Shown here: in pieces, positions 48,761 through 55,296 of the stretch
Layout: every line of letters begins with the position of its first letter
Numbering within the stretch: the first letter of the stretch is position 1
DNA from: CAZKKF01 sp964553285
GTDB lineage: Bacteria; Patescibacteriota; Minisyncoccia; Phycocordibacterales; Zambryskibacteraceae
Direction of reading: 5' to 3'
DNA length: 57,203 nt
Assembly (NCBI GenBank): GCA_964553285.1
Contig: CAZKKF010000002.1
Span: 1-57,203, forward strand
The notes under the pieces: generated by a model
What the model was told of the DNA's origin: nothing
Database searches by the model: none
The model's input: the letters and a program-made list of their open reading frames with translations, nothing else
Made by a program: the position numbers and the translations under genes

Positions 48761-48778
48761 AGGTTTCACGTGAAACCT
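48761..48778. promoter_or_regulatory. parS-like site 1 (perfect core)
   Basis: AGGTTTCACGTGAAACCT is an 18-bp palindrome whose inner 14 bases equal the parS core bound by ParB. Confidence 0.65.
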
Positions 48779-48793
48779 GTTACACGCGAAACA
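48778..48793. promoter_or_regulatory. parS-like site 2
   Basis: TGTTACACGCGAAACA differs from TGTTNCACGTGAAACA at one position. It abuts site 1 and ends 3 nt before the yraN start. Confidence 0.55.
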
Positions 48794-48796
48794 CTT

Positions 48797-49174
48797 ATGG
48801 CAGGCAAAACCCGCAAAAAAGAGCTCGGAGATCTGGGAGAAAGAGCCGTTACAATGTTTCTCATGAAACATGGCTTTAGCATAGAGGCCAGGAACTATAG
48901 CGTTCGGGCGGGAGAAATAGACATCGTGGCCAAAAAGGCCAACAAAATGCACTTTGTAGAGGTAAAGACGGGCCTGAATGTTTCGCGTGAAACTATAAAC
49001 CCCGGAGAAAATCTGACCGAGGATAAGGTGAGAAAGGTTGCCAGGGCAGGCGCCAAGTACATGAACGAAAAAGGTTTCAAAGGGGAGTGGCAGATAGACG
49101 GCGCAGTGGTAAATATAGATGCGGTTTCAAAAAAGGCCCATATTACTATGATTTGGAATCTGATAGCCTCTTAA
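48797..49174 (+). CDS. yraN: UPF0102 YraN-family protein
   Basis: A 125-residue protein with LGERAVTMFLMKHGF, the nuclease-like RAGEIDIVAKKAN and HFVEVKTG, the D-ExK pattern of Holliday-junction-resolvase-like folds. The family is widely conserved and its function unproven. ATG at 48797 is chosen because the region before it is a parS pair. The coding sequence itself contains two more parS-like sites (48855, 48979). Confidence 0.85.
   Translation: MAGKTRKKELGDLGERAVTMFLMKHGFSIEARNYSVRAGEIDIVAKKANKMHFVEVKTGLNVSRETINPGENLTEDKVRKVARAGAKYMNEKGFKGEWQIDGAVVNIDAVSKKAHITMIWNLIAS
48855..48870. promoter_or_regulatory. parS-like site 3, in yraN
   Basis: TGTTTCTCATGAAACA, two differences from the parS consensus. 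Confidence 0.35.
48979..48994. promoter_or_regulatory. parS-like site 4, in yraN
   Basis: TGTTTCGCGTGAAACT, two differences from consensus. Confidence 0.45.
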
Positions 49175-49215
49175 TCTTTTTCTTCGGCCTCTGATACAAT
49201 AAAATAACCATAAAA

Positions 49216-50679
49216 ATGACCTCCTTCAACATACCTGAAATAGTCGCCGATACCGCAAAAACCCTTGAAAATAAGGGTTTTGAGGCATATCTGGTGGGAG
49301 GATGCGTTAGAGACCTTTTCCTCGGCAAAACCCCAAAAGACTGGGATATAGCCACAAACGCTTCGCCCGATGAGATAATAGCCGCTTTCCCGAAGACTTA
49401 TTACGAAAACAGTTTTGGCACGGTGAGTATCGTCAATGAAGAGGAGGAAGACCCGTCGCTAAAGGTCATAGAGATCACCCCCTATCGCTCCGAAGGAGCT
49501 TATACGGACAAAAGACGCCCGGACAGCGTGGATTTTGTGAAGAAGATAGACAAAGACCTGGAACGCCGGGACTTCACCATAAACGCTATGGCCTACTCTG
49601 TGTCGAGCGATGCTCTGGTGGACCCTTTTGAAGGCAAAAAAGACCTGATTTCAGGAGTGTTGAGAGCTGTAGGCAATCCGGCCGAGAGATTTGAGGAGGA
49701 TGCCTTGAGGATAATGAGGGGAGTGCGGTTTCACGCGAAACAGGGTTTCACTATTGAGCCCGAAACCCTAAAAGCCATGAAAGACAAGGCGAGGCTTCTG
49801 CAGTTTGTCTCCAAGGAGCGCATAAGAGACGAGTTTATAGGAATTATTGAATCTCCCAAGCCTTCTTTGGGTCTGGTAATGGCCAAGGATTTGGATATTT
49901 TGCGTTTCATAGTGCCTGAGCTTGAGGAGGGAATAGGAATAGAGCAAAACCAGGCCCACGCCTTTGATGTGTGGACACACTTGATAAAAAGCCTGGATCA
50001 TGGGGCGGAAAAGGGCTACCCCTTTCACGTGAAACTGGCCGCCTTGCTTCACGACATAGGCAAACCGATCTCCCGCAGAAAGGGCCCGAATGGGGACTGG
50101 ACTTTTTATGGACACGAAGTCGTAGGAGCCAGGATGACCAAAAAAATCCTGGCGGATCTGCGTTTTCCCAAGGATATAAGCCAAAAAGTGGTAACTCTGG
50201 TCAGGTGGCACATGTTTTTTAGCGATACGGAGCAAATAACCCTCTCTGCCGTAAGGCGGCTCCTTGCCAATGTGGGGGAGGAGCTTATTTGGGATCTTAT
50301 GAACTTGCGCGTTTGCGACAGGATAGGCACTGGAAGGCCCAAAGCTCACCCATACAGGCTTAGAAAGTTCCAATCCATGATAGAGGAGGTATTGAGAGAT
50401 CCCGTGTCTGTGGGGATGCTAAAGGTGGACGGCAACGACCTTATGGAGCTTGGGGAAAAGCCGGGCCGCAGAATTGGCCTTATTTTGCACGCACTTTTGG
50501 ACGCGGTACTTGAAGACCCGGGCCTAAACGACAAGGACGCATTGCTTGGAAAAGCCAAGGAAATGATGGGCCTAAAAGACGCCGAGCTTATAAAGCTGGG
50601 CGAGAGGGGCAAAAAGACCAAGGAAGAGAGGGAGGGAGAGGAGCTTTCTAGGCTTCGCTCAAAATACGGCGTTAGATAA
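49216..50679 (+). CDS. cca: CCA-adding tRNA nucleotidyltransferase
   Basis: A 487-residue protein. The catalytic head has LVGGCVRDLFLGKTPKDWD with the metal-binding DxD and the RRDFTINAMAY block near residue 116; an HD domain follows (LLHDIGKPISRR near 280). It adds or repairs the 3' CCA of tRNA; four of the six tRNAs here lack an encoded CCA. Two parS-like sites lie within the gene. The C-terminal tail is charged. A poly(A) polymerase role is possible, since the two enzymes share a fold. Confidence 0.9.
   Translation: MTSFNIPEIVADTAKTLENKGFEAYLVGGCVRDLFLGKTPKDWDIATNASPDEIIAAFPKTYYENSFGTVSIVNEEEEDPSLKVIEITPYRSEGAYTDKRRPDSVDFVKKIDKDLERRDFTINAMAYSVSSDALVDPFEGKKDLISGVLRAVGNPAERFEEDALRIMRGVRFHAKQGFTIEPETLKAMKDKARLLQFVSKERIRDEFIGIIESPKPSLGLVMAKDLDILRFIVPELEEGIGIEQNQAHAFDVWTHLIKSLDHGAEKGYPFHVKLAALLHDIGKPISRRKGPNGDWTFYGHEVVGARMTKKILADLRFPKDISQKVVTLVRWHMFFSDTEQITLSAVRRLLANVGEELIWDLMNLRVCDRIGTGRPKAHPYRLRKFQSMIEEVLRDPVSVGMLKVDGNDLMELGEKPGRRIGLILHALLDAVLEDPGLNDKDALLGKAKEMMGLKDAELIKLGERGKKTKEEREGEELSRLRSKYGVR
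49727..49742. promoter_or_regulatory. parS-like site 5, in cca
   Basis: GGTTTCACGCGAAACA, one difference in the 14-nt core. Confidence 0.45.
50021..50036. promoter_or_regulatory. parS-like site 6, in cca
   Basis: CCTTTCACGTGAAACT, with 13 of 14 core bases matching. Confidence 0.45.
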
Positions 50680-50689
50680 TTTTAGACAA

Positions 50690-50950
50690 ACAAAAACCGC
50701 CCCAGCGCATGGGCGCAGGGCGGTGGGGAAGAATCCCCCAGGAAGACGCATGGAACCGAACACGGTGCCAATTTTTATTGATGATTGAGACACCCTAGAC
50801 TTCGGGTTTCCGGGCCCACCAGGGAAAACTTTCCGGAGTGGCCTCTCCATAAAGAACTACTGCTTGAGCGTAAGCCTTAGATGCGGGTTCCCGGGGAACC
50901 AGAGGATTCCTCAGGTAGGGTTTGTGCTCAAGCTCTGCAAAGAAGTATAT
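50690..50950 (-). ncRNA. Unidentified structured RNA candidate between xth and cca
   Basis: About 260 nt without a convincing gene. On the minus strand GCTTGAGC pairs with GCTCAAGC across about 70 nt, GGTTC pairs with GAACC within that loop, CCAC/GTGG encloses a GGAAA/TTTCC-type hairpin, and the end is a strong terminator (50694-50724) with TTTTTG. A TATACT-like box lies near 50945. It does not match 6S, SRP, RNase P or tmRNA consensus motifs that I know. It could be an xth 3' end instead of an independent RNA. Confidence 0.4.
50694..50724 (-). terminator. Terminator downstream of the RNA candidate/xth
   Basis: CCGCCC and GGGGCGG arms on the minus strand followed by TTTTTGTTTG. Confidence 0.75.
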
Positions 50951-50982
50951 ATCTTTAAAGGACAAAATACAGAGGCTCCTCT

Positions 50983-50991
50983 GTGGATAAC
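50983..50991 (-). promoter_or_regulatory. Isolated DnaA box
   Basis: TGTGGATAA, complement of TTATCCACA, about 2.3 kb right of the origin candidate. Confidence 0.4.
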
Positions 50992-51018
50992 ATTTTGTCT
51001 TTTATAAAATCTCCTTCG

Positions 51019-51807
51019 CTACTTCGTATCAATACTTATAGGACAGTGGTCGGAGCCGAAAATATCGCTGTGTATAGTCATTTTTTCTATATCCACCGCG
51101 GCTTTTTTGTTTGCAAAAAAATAGTCTATGCGCCAGCCCACGTTCCTAAGGCGGGCAAAAGTTTTTTGATCCCAGTATGTATACGCATCTTTTTTGTCTG
51201 GAAAAAAGTTCCTGTACACATCGGTAAATCCAGACCTTACCACTCTGTCTATCCATGCTCTTTCTTCAGGCAGGAAGCCCGTGTGGGTTTCGTTTTCCTT
51301 TGGGCGGGCAAGGTCTATCTCTTTGTGGGCGGTATTCACATCTCCGCAGAAGATCACTTTGCCGTGCTTCTTTTCTAGCTGTTTCACAAAAGCCAGGAAC
51401 TTGTCATAAAAGACGAGTTTGTACTTGAGCCTCTCAGGGCCACCTCCGCCGTTTGGAAAATAGATATTCAAAAGCACAAAGTCTTCAAATATGGCTCCAA
51501 CCAGCCGGCCTTCTTGGTCTTGGAGGGGAGTGTCTTCTCCAAAAAAAACCTCTTTTGGCTTTTCCTTGCTATACATAGCCACTCCGCTATAGCCCTTTTT
51601 GGCCTTGGGCCAGTCAAAAAAAGCATGGTAGCCTGCGGGACTTGCCACTTCGGGTGGCAGTTGGTCCACTGAGGCCTTCACTTCCTGCAAACATATAATA
51701 TCCGCCCCGCCCTTGCCCCCCTTGGCTGAAGATTCAAAAAGCCAGCCCAAATCTCCGCGCTTGTACACAGCCCTTATGCCATTTACGTTCCAGGAGACTA
51801 TTCGCAT
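51019..51807 (-). CDS. xth: Exodeoxyribonuclease III (AP endonuclease)
   Basis: A 262-residue enzyme with SWNVNGIRA at residues 5-13, ICLQEVKAS near 38, GDVNTAHKEIDLARP near 155, and GSDHCPISID at the end, the complete EEP catalytic set. It cuts at abasic sites during base-excision repair. Length is typical. TATACT lies 12 nt ahead of the start. Confidence 0.94.
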   Translation of the reverse strand: MRIVSWNVNGIRAVYKRGDLGWLFESSAKGGKGGADIICLQEVKASVDQLPPEVASPAGYHAFFDWPKAKKGYSGVAMYSKEKPKEVFFGEDTPLQDQEGRLVGAIFEDFVLLNIYFPNGGGGPERLKYKLVFYDKFLAFVKQLEKKHGKVIFCGDVNTAHKEIDLARPKENETHTGFLPEERAWIDRVVRSGFTDVYRNFFPDKKDAYTYWDQKTFARLRNVGWRIDYFFANKKAAVDIEKMTIHSDIFGSDHCPISIDTK

Positions 51808-51875
51808 ATAGATAGAGGCAGTATATCAGAGTGCCAGGCGGGGGAGATCCAGGCCTGGATTTTGGTAAACACAAA

Positions 51876-51901
51876 AGGCGCTACGATTTTCTGTAGCGCC
51901 T
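51876..51901 (-). terminator. Terminator of the GC-rich island
   Basis: Stem AGGCGCTAC / GTAGCGCCT followed on the minus strand by TTTGTGTTT. Confidence 0.8.
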
Positions 51902-51938
51902 CACGAGCGTTTTTAGGTAACCGCACAACCTTTTGCCA

Positions 51939-52196
51939 CTATGGGTTCGGGGTGGCCCTTCTCCTGCCGCTGTAGTAGGCCAAGAGGATGAATCCGGCGT
52001 ACTTCATGAAAAGAAAAGCGCCGAATATCCACCGCGCCGAGGCCTGGTCAACGGGACTGCTGAGCAGAACAAACATCTGCAGCAATCCCTCGGCCGGAGC
52101 GGACCATACCCCTGAACCCAGTGCGGGCATCAGGAGCACACCCCCGAACACCCACACCCAGGCGGCCCAACCAAAAACGAGAACGGCGGCGCGCAT
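51939..52196 (-). CDS. Small GC-rich membrane protein
   Basis: An 85-residue protein with two or three hydrophobic helices (AAVLVFGWAAWVWVFGGVLL; GLLQMFVLLS; FGAFLFMKYAGFILLAYY) and a basic tail. AAGGAGG is 5 nt before the ATG at 52196, and that ATG overlaps the previous stop as TGATG, so the genes are coupled. No family is recognised. The size and operon position recall small holin-like or toxin-type membrane proteins, but that is a guess. Confidence 0.6.
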   Translation of the reverse strand: MRAAVLVFGWAAWVWVFGGVLLMPALGSGVWSAPAEGLLQMFVLLSSPVDQASARWIFGAFLFMKYAGFILLAYYSGRRRATPNP

Positions 52197-52351
52197 CACT
52201 CCTCCTTGTCGTTGAAGTTGGCAACGCGGCGGTCTTCGGCCCGCCGATTGATGTTGGCGAGCTTCTTGACCTCAGCGCGCACGCTCCACCGGTTGGCGTT
52301 GCTTGCGCCAGCCTTGTGGCCGCCCTCGGTCTTCTTGAGCTTCCCGCTCAT
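52196..52351 (-). CDS. Small basic protein, translationally coupled
   Basis: A 51-residue protein starting MSGKLKKTEGGHKAGASNAN, rich in Lys and Arg, with a helix WSVRAEVKKLANINRRAEDR. AAGGAG lies 8 nt before the ATG. The upstream GTG would give 17 extra unlikely residues. It may bind nucleic acid; no family is recognised. Confidence 0.55.
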   Translation of the reverse strand: MSGKLKKTEGGHKAGASNANRWSVRAEVKKLANINRRAEDRRVANFNDKEE

Positions 52352-52384
52352 GGTTCCACTCCTTGTTTGGTGGTTGGGTATGTT

Positions 52385-52444
52385 ATCGGTTTGGAAACAC
52401 AAGATTCACAAATTAAACATTAAATCCTGTGCTTCCAAACCGAT
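52385..52444. repeat. Long inverted repeat
   Basis: Two 22-nt arms (starting ATCGGTTTGGAA and ending TTCCAAACCGAT) with two mismatches and a 16-nt AT-rich loop. It is the first of four hairpins in 52385-52531. Confidence 0.8.
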
Positions 52445-52468
52445 ATAACTAAAAAGAACTGCTGTTTC

Positions 52469-52531
52469 GCTCTTTTGAGCTCGTCAGTTGGGACATTCAT
52501 CCCAATACAGCGGGTGTCAAAATCGACACCC
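52469..52531. repeat. Three further hairpins in tandem
   Basis: GCTC/GAGC (52469-52480), TTGGGA/TCCCAA (52488-52505) and GGGTGTC/GACACCC (52512-52531). The 300-nt stretch 52352-52651 holds no convincing gene. Confidence 0.6.
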
Positions 52532-52651
52532 ATATAACTATCACACTCTTGCGAGCGTGCGCGGTCTTCGGACCACGACTCTTCGATTCTGTTCCCAAGT
52601 TCGAAGTAGACTCGGCACACGGAGGGCAATCCGCTGACTGGACGGTCGCGC

Positions 52652-52837
52652 CTAGTGGCGCGGACCGTTGCAGTGACAGATCGCCCGAACACTCTCGGAG
52701 TGTTCGGTGCGGGACCGCCCATCCTCACGGAGTCCGCAACGACGGAGGAACTCAGTCGCCTGTTTCTCCAGGCGCTTCCGTTCCTCCTCGCGCTGAACTT
52801 CGTCGAGGATGTCGGCAAAAGAAAAGGCCTTTGCCAT
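52652..52837 (-). CDS. Small helical orphan protein
   Basis: A 61-residue protein starting MAKAFSFADILDEVQREEER, with a charged helix and a Cys-containing tail (CGLREDG, ICHCN). AAGGA stands 6 nt before the ATG at 52837. A longer version from 52936 (94 residues) is possible but has no ribosome-binding site. Function unknown; confidence is limited by shortness. Confidence 0.45.
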   Translation of the reverse strand: MAKAFSFADILDEVQREEERKRLEKQATEFLRRCGLREDGRSRTEHSESVRAICHCNGPRH

Positions 52838-52989
52838 GGGAATCCTTGCGCGTGTTTTCACAAAGAACTCCTTTGCCCCGCGGGCAATAAGGGTTTGCTG
52901 TTTCATCCTTTCGGAATCATCAGTCCCGACATACATCGGAATACAGCACGGAGATTCTGTTGCCAGGTTCTCCGCAAACCCCGTCTTCC

Positions 52990-53787
52990 CTAGAAGACAG
53001 TAAACCGATCCGGCCGCATCCGCTTTTCGGCGGGCGGACGGCGCTCGTAGCCCTCGGCTGCGATCATGCCGACCACGCGGCCCGGGAATCCCTGGGCGGC
53101 GATGATCGATCCGACAATCACAGCACCGGGGTNNNNNNNNNNCCGCTCGAGGCGATCCAGCGCCTCGGACGAGGCCGCATTCGCACTGAAGCGAACGCGG
53201 ACGAGCTGCACACCCGAGGGGTGAATGCCAGCCGGCTCGTTCTCGGCCGCGGCGTTCACCACCACTCCGCAGGGAGGCACCTCAAACTCGGTGCCGTCTT
53301 CCGCGCGGAAGTTAATCGGGTGCGGCGTAACGTTGATGATCATCGTGCCCTTTCCTTGCCCTTCGGGGGCGGTATAGTGAGTTTCCCTGGGATCAGATTC
53401 CCAGCGGTTGATCATCCTACGAATTATTCCAGCCGGAACACCGTGTGTGTTCCTTTTTGCCGCCAGTTCGGGATCGAGATGGGGCAGAGAGATGATTTCC
53501 ACCTCGTACCCATTCTCCCGAGCGGCGATTTCATGCCGCTCGTATTCCCATCGCTGGGAGTTGGTGTTGTCCAAGACAACAACCGGAACTCTCTCCCTCA
53601 AACTCTCGCAAAATGCCTGAAAGTTGAGGTTGTGATTCTCCTCTAAGCGACTGGGGTCAAACTTATAGACCCCGCCGTCGTAGAAGGACGCGTCCGCGGA
53701 ATGCACCCGCCCGGCGTTTCCAGCCAGACGCTTTGCGAGCGTGGACTTCCCCGAACCGGAGACACCACGCAGGATGTACACTTTCAT
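52990..53787 (-). CDS. P-loop polynucleotide-kinase-like protein fused to a TPHP-type domain (crosses assembly gap)
   Basis: Residues 1-145 are a P-loop kinase of the T4 PNK/zeta-toxin type: YILRGVSGSGKSTLAKRL, then HSADASF, VVLDNTNSQRWEYE and RRMINRWE. Residues 148 to the end start MIINVTPHPINFRAEDGTEF, which resembles a small phage-associated family with the INLTPHPI motif. GGGAGG lies just before the start. The N-run 53133-53142 hides at least four residues and frame continuity there is not certain, so these could be two genes; an internal ATG with AAGGAAAG in front supports that. Confidence 0.6.
   Translation of the reverse strand: MKVYILRGVSGSGKSTLAKRLAGNAGRVHSADASFYDGGVYKFDPSRLEENHNLNFQAFCESLRERVPVVVLDNTNSQRWEYERHEIAARENGYEVEIISLPHLDPELAAKRNTHGVPAGIIRRMINRWESDPRETHYTAPEGQGKGTMIINVTPHPINFRAEDGTEFEVPPCGVVVNAAAENEPAGIHPSGVQLVRVRFSANAASSEALDRLERXXXXPGAVIVGSIIAAQGFPGRVVGMIAAEGYERRPPAEKRMRPDRFTVF
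53133..53142. other. Assembly gap (10 N)
   Basis: Ten unresolved bases within the second domain of the kinase gene. True length is unknown. Confidence 0.99.
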
Positions 53788-53846
53788 AGCCCCTCCCGAG
53801 GCTTCGGTTTACGTTGTAAAGAACTGTTTCCTTCTTCTCTATCCTA

Positions 53847-53874
53847 ATTATAGCATATACATAAATATTGTCAA
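53847..53874 (-). promoter_or_regulatory. Consensus promoter of the GC-rich island
   Basis: TTGACA (53869-53874), 16 nt, TATAAT (53847-53852) with TGC in front (extended -10), on the minus strand. It is one of the strongest promoters in the window. Confidence 0.8.
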
Positions 53875-53911
53875 TCAGTTATATAGTTTGTGTCACCTTG
53901 GGGTATATACT

Positions 53912-53941
53912 TTGCATTATAAGCCCATACTGTGCTATATT
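53912..53941 (+). promoter_or_regulatory. Promoter of the TrmB-like gene
   Basis: TTGCAT (53912-53917), 18 nt, TATATT (53936-53941) preceded by TGC. Confidence 0.55.
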
Positions 53942-53943
53942 AT

Positions 53944-53961
53944 TGTCATACCTATATGACA
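53944..53961. promoter_or_regulatory. Operator-like inverted repeat
   Basis: TGTCATA, 4 nt, TATGACA lies at the predicted transcription start of the TrmB-like gene, which suggests self-repression. Confidence 0.55.
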
Positions 53962-53970
53962 CATAAAAAT

Positions 53971-54786
53971 ATGCCCGAAAAATCAACAAATAAAAAGGCT
54001 GTCTTCCATGACCTTTTGTTGGCCGCCGGATTGACGGCAGACCAGATAATCATTTATGAGCTGTTGGTGGAGCACGGGCCCATACGGGCACAAAGACTGG
54101 CTTTTTTAAGCGGTTTTTCCCGGCCTCTCGTATATAAAGTGCTGGACCAGCTAATTTCCGGCAATTTGGCGGAAAAATTGCCGGCTCCGGACGAAAAAAT
54201 ATCCATGTTTGCCATCACCAATCCGCAAATCATAGAAAACCTGATTGAGCACAAAAGGGAAGACTATGAAAAAGCCAGGGGCCTGCTTGATGCGCACTTT
54301 TCCGAGCTAGTATCCAAGTACAACCTAAACAGTGGCAAGCCTAATGTGCGGTTCTTTGAAGGAGCAGGGGGGGTTATACGGCTATACAAGGATATTCTCA
54401 CTGAAAGAAAAGATATACTACTCTTCCGTTCTTTTTTGGATCAGACAAATAGCCAGTCCAAAAATGAGGTTGCAAAACAAATAAAAGCCCAGGCAAGCAG
54501 GGGTATCCACACCAGAGCTATCACCCCTTTTGACAAGGAGATTGGCGGCGCCAAGGAACTAACCAAGGACGACGAGTCCCTGCTGGTGGAGAGAAGATTG
54601 ATTGATAGCGACAAGTTTTGTCTGCCTGCACAGATTATCGTGTACGGCAACAAGACAGCCCTGACCTCGTACAACGAACACACAATAACGACCATTACAG
54701 AAAACAAAGACATGGCTGACAGTTTCAGAGTCTTGTTTGAGCTGGTGTGGGCACAGGGAATGCATCCAAAGAGCCTTGGTGCATAA
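53971..54786 (+). CDS. TrmB-like transcriptional regulator
   Basis: A 271-residue protein. A winged helix occupies residues 10-75 (AGLTADQIIIYELLVEHGPI, SGFSRPLVYKVLDQL), and a larger C-terminal domain (VRFFEGAGGVIRLYKDILTE) resembles the sensor part of TrmB-type regulators. ATG at 53971 is chosen; 53956 is possible but lies in the operator. It probably controls its own gene and perhaps the divergent island. The ligand is unknown. Confidence 0.75.
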   Translation: MPEKSTNKKAVFHDLLLAAGLTADQIIIYELLVEHGPIRAQRLAFLSGFSRPLVYKVLDQLISGNLAEKLPAPDEKISMFAITNPQIIENLIEHKREDYEKARGLLDAHFSELVSKYNLNSGKPNVRFFEGAGGVIRLYKDILTERKDILLFRSFLDQTNSQSKNEVAKQIKAQASRGIHTRAITPFDKEIGGAKELTKDDESLLVERRLIDSDKFCLPAQIIVYGNKTALTSYNEHTITTITENKDMADSFRVLFELVWAQGMHPKSLGA

Positions 54787-54816
54787 TACGGTGCACCAAA
54801 AAGACTGCGGGCCAGC

Positions 54817-55041
54817 CTAGGCCGACGCGGGGATAGCAAAGGTTTTCTTGCCCAGAGTCACTTTGGCAAAGTTTTTCTTGCCGATTTTCTCGGAAGCACC
54901 GACTATTTCAATGTATAGAGGCTGGCCTTTTTTGTCCAAGTCCAAGAAAACATCCGGGGCCACCTCAATAGTCTCGGCAACCACGCCTTTGCGCAGGGTA
55001 AGGTTTAGCGCATCAACATCTTTGTCGTAGGTGATCTTCAT
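54817..55041 (-). CDS. DUF2283-family protein (probable antitoxin)
   Basis: A 74-residue protein starting MKITYDKDVDALNLTLRKG and carrying APDVFLDLDKKGQPLYIEIV, the DUF2283 pattern. Such proteins often sit next to DUF4258 genes and are thought to be antitoxins. It starts 12 nt after the DUF4258 gene, and the order toxin-first is like that of some other small pairs. Confidence 0.75.
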   Translation of the reverse strand: MKITYDKDVDALNLTLRKGVVAETIEVAPDVFLDLDKKGQPLYIEIVGASEKIGKKNFAKVTLGKKTFAIPASA

Positions 55042-55053
55042 GTCTCCAATCTA

Positions 55054-55287
55054 CTACTCGTTTGGTGCTTTGGCAACCCAGTGGGCCGTTATCACGATAA
55101 TATTGGTCTTCAATTTTTTGACCACTACCTTAAGATGTAGTTTGGCAAATTTTTTGTACAAATATTCGCGGCCGCTTAAATCGCGGGCAATAAAGTCGGG
55201 AAAGGATATTGTTTCCGCCACGTAGGACTTGGGAATCTTTCTTTGAAGCATTTTCACCCTTGAGTGATTGCTGAAAGTAATTTTCAT
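55054..55287 (-). CDS. DUF4258-family protein (probable toxin)
   Basis: A 77-residue protein with FSNHSRVKMLQRKIPKSYVA, the HSRxRxxxR-like opening of DUF4258, and a beta-rich rest (LKVVVKKLKTNIIVITAHW). DUF4258 is related to RelE/HigB-type or BrnT-like RNase folds. Toxicity is inferred from pairing with DUF2283, not from a visible active site. Confidence 0.65.
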   Translation of the reverse strand: MKITFSNHSRVKMLQRKIPKSYVAETISFPDFIARDLSGREYLYKKFAKLHLKVVVKKLKTNIIVITAHWVAKAPNE

Positions 55288-55296
55288 GTTAAGCGA

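Larger units (their letters stand above)
48360..48795. other. Gene-free region, candidate replication origin
   Basis: This 430-nt region contains a perfect 13-bp inverted repeat (48454-48482), a 13-nt direct repeat CGGAGGTCTCACC (48435-48447 and 48505-48517), an AT-rich part with two consensus DnaA boxes 4 nt apart (48642-48650, 48655-48663), and two adjacent parS-like sites at its right end. These are the parts expected of a chromosomal oriC near a centromere. dnaA and dnaN are not in the window, so this is inference. Confidence 0.45.

Noticed and set aside
50659..50850. 63-residue minus-strand frame
   Set aside because: It covers a terminator and several stems, with no ribosome-binding site or protein-like pattern.
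50690..50950. RNase P RNA, SRP RNA or tmRNA
   Set aside because: GAGGAAAGTCC and ACAGAA blocks of RNase P, the SRP GGAAG/AGCA loop region and the tRNA-like end of tmRNA are all missing. Only a short GCTTGAGC motif is reminiscent of RNase P.
52420..52818. 132-residue minus-strand frame in the GC-rich island
   Set aside because: It runs through four hairpins, has irregular composition and overlaps the better supported 61-residue gene.
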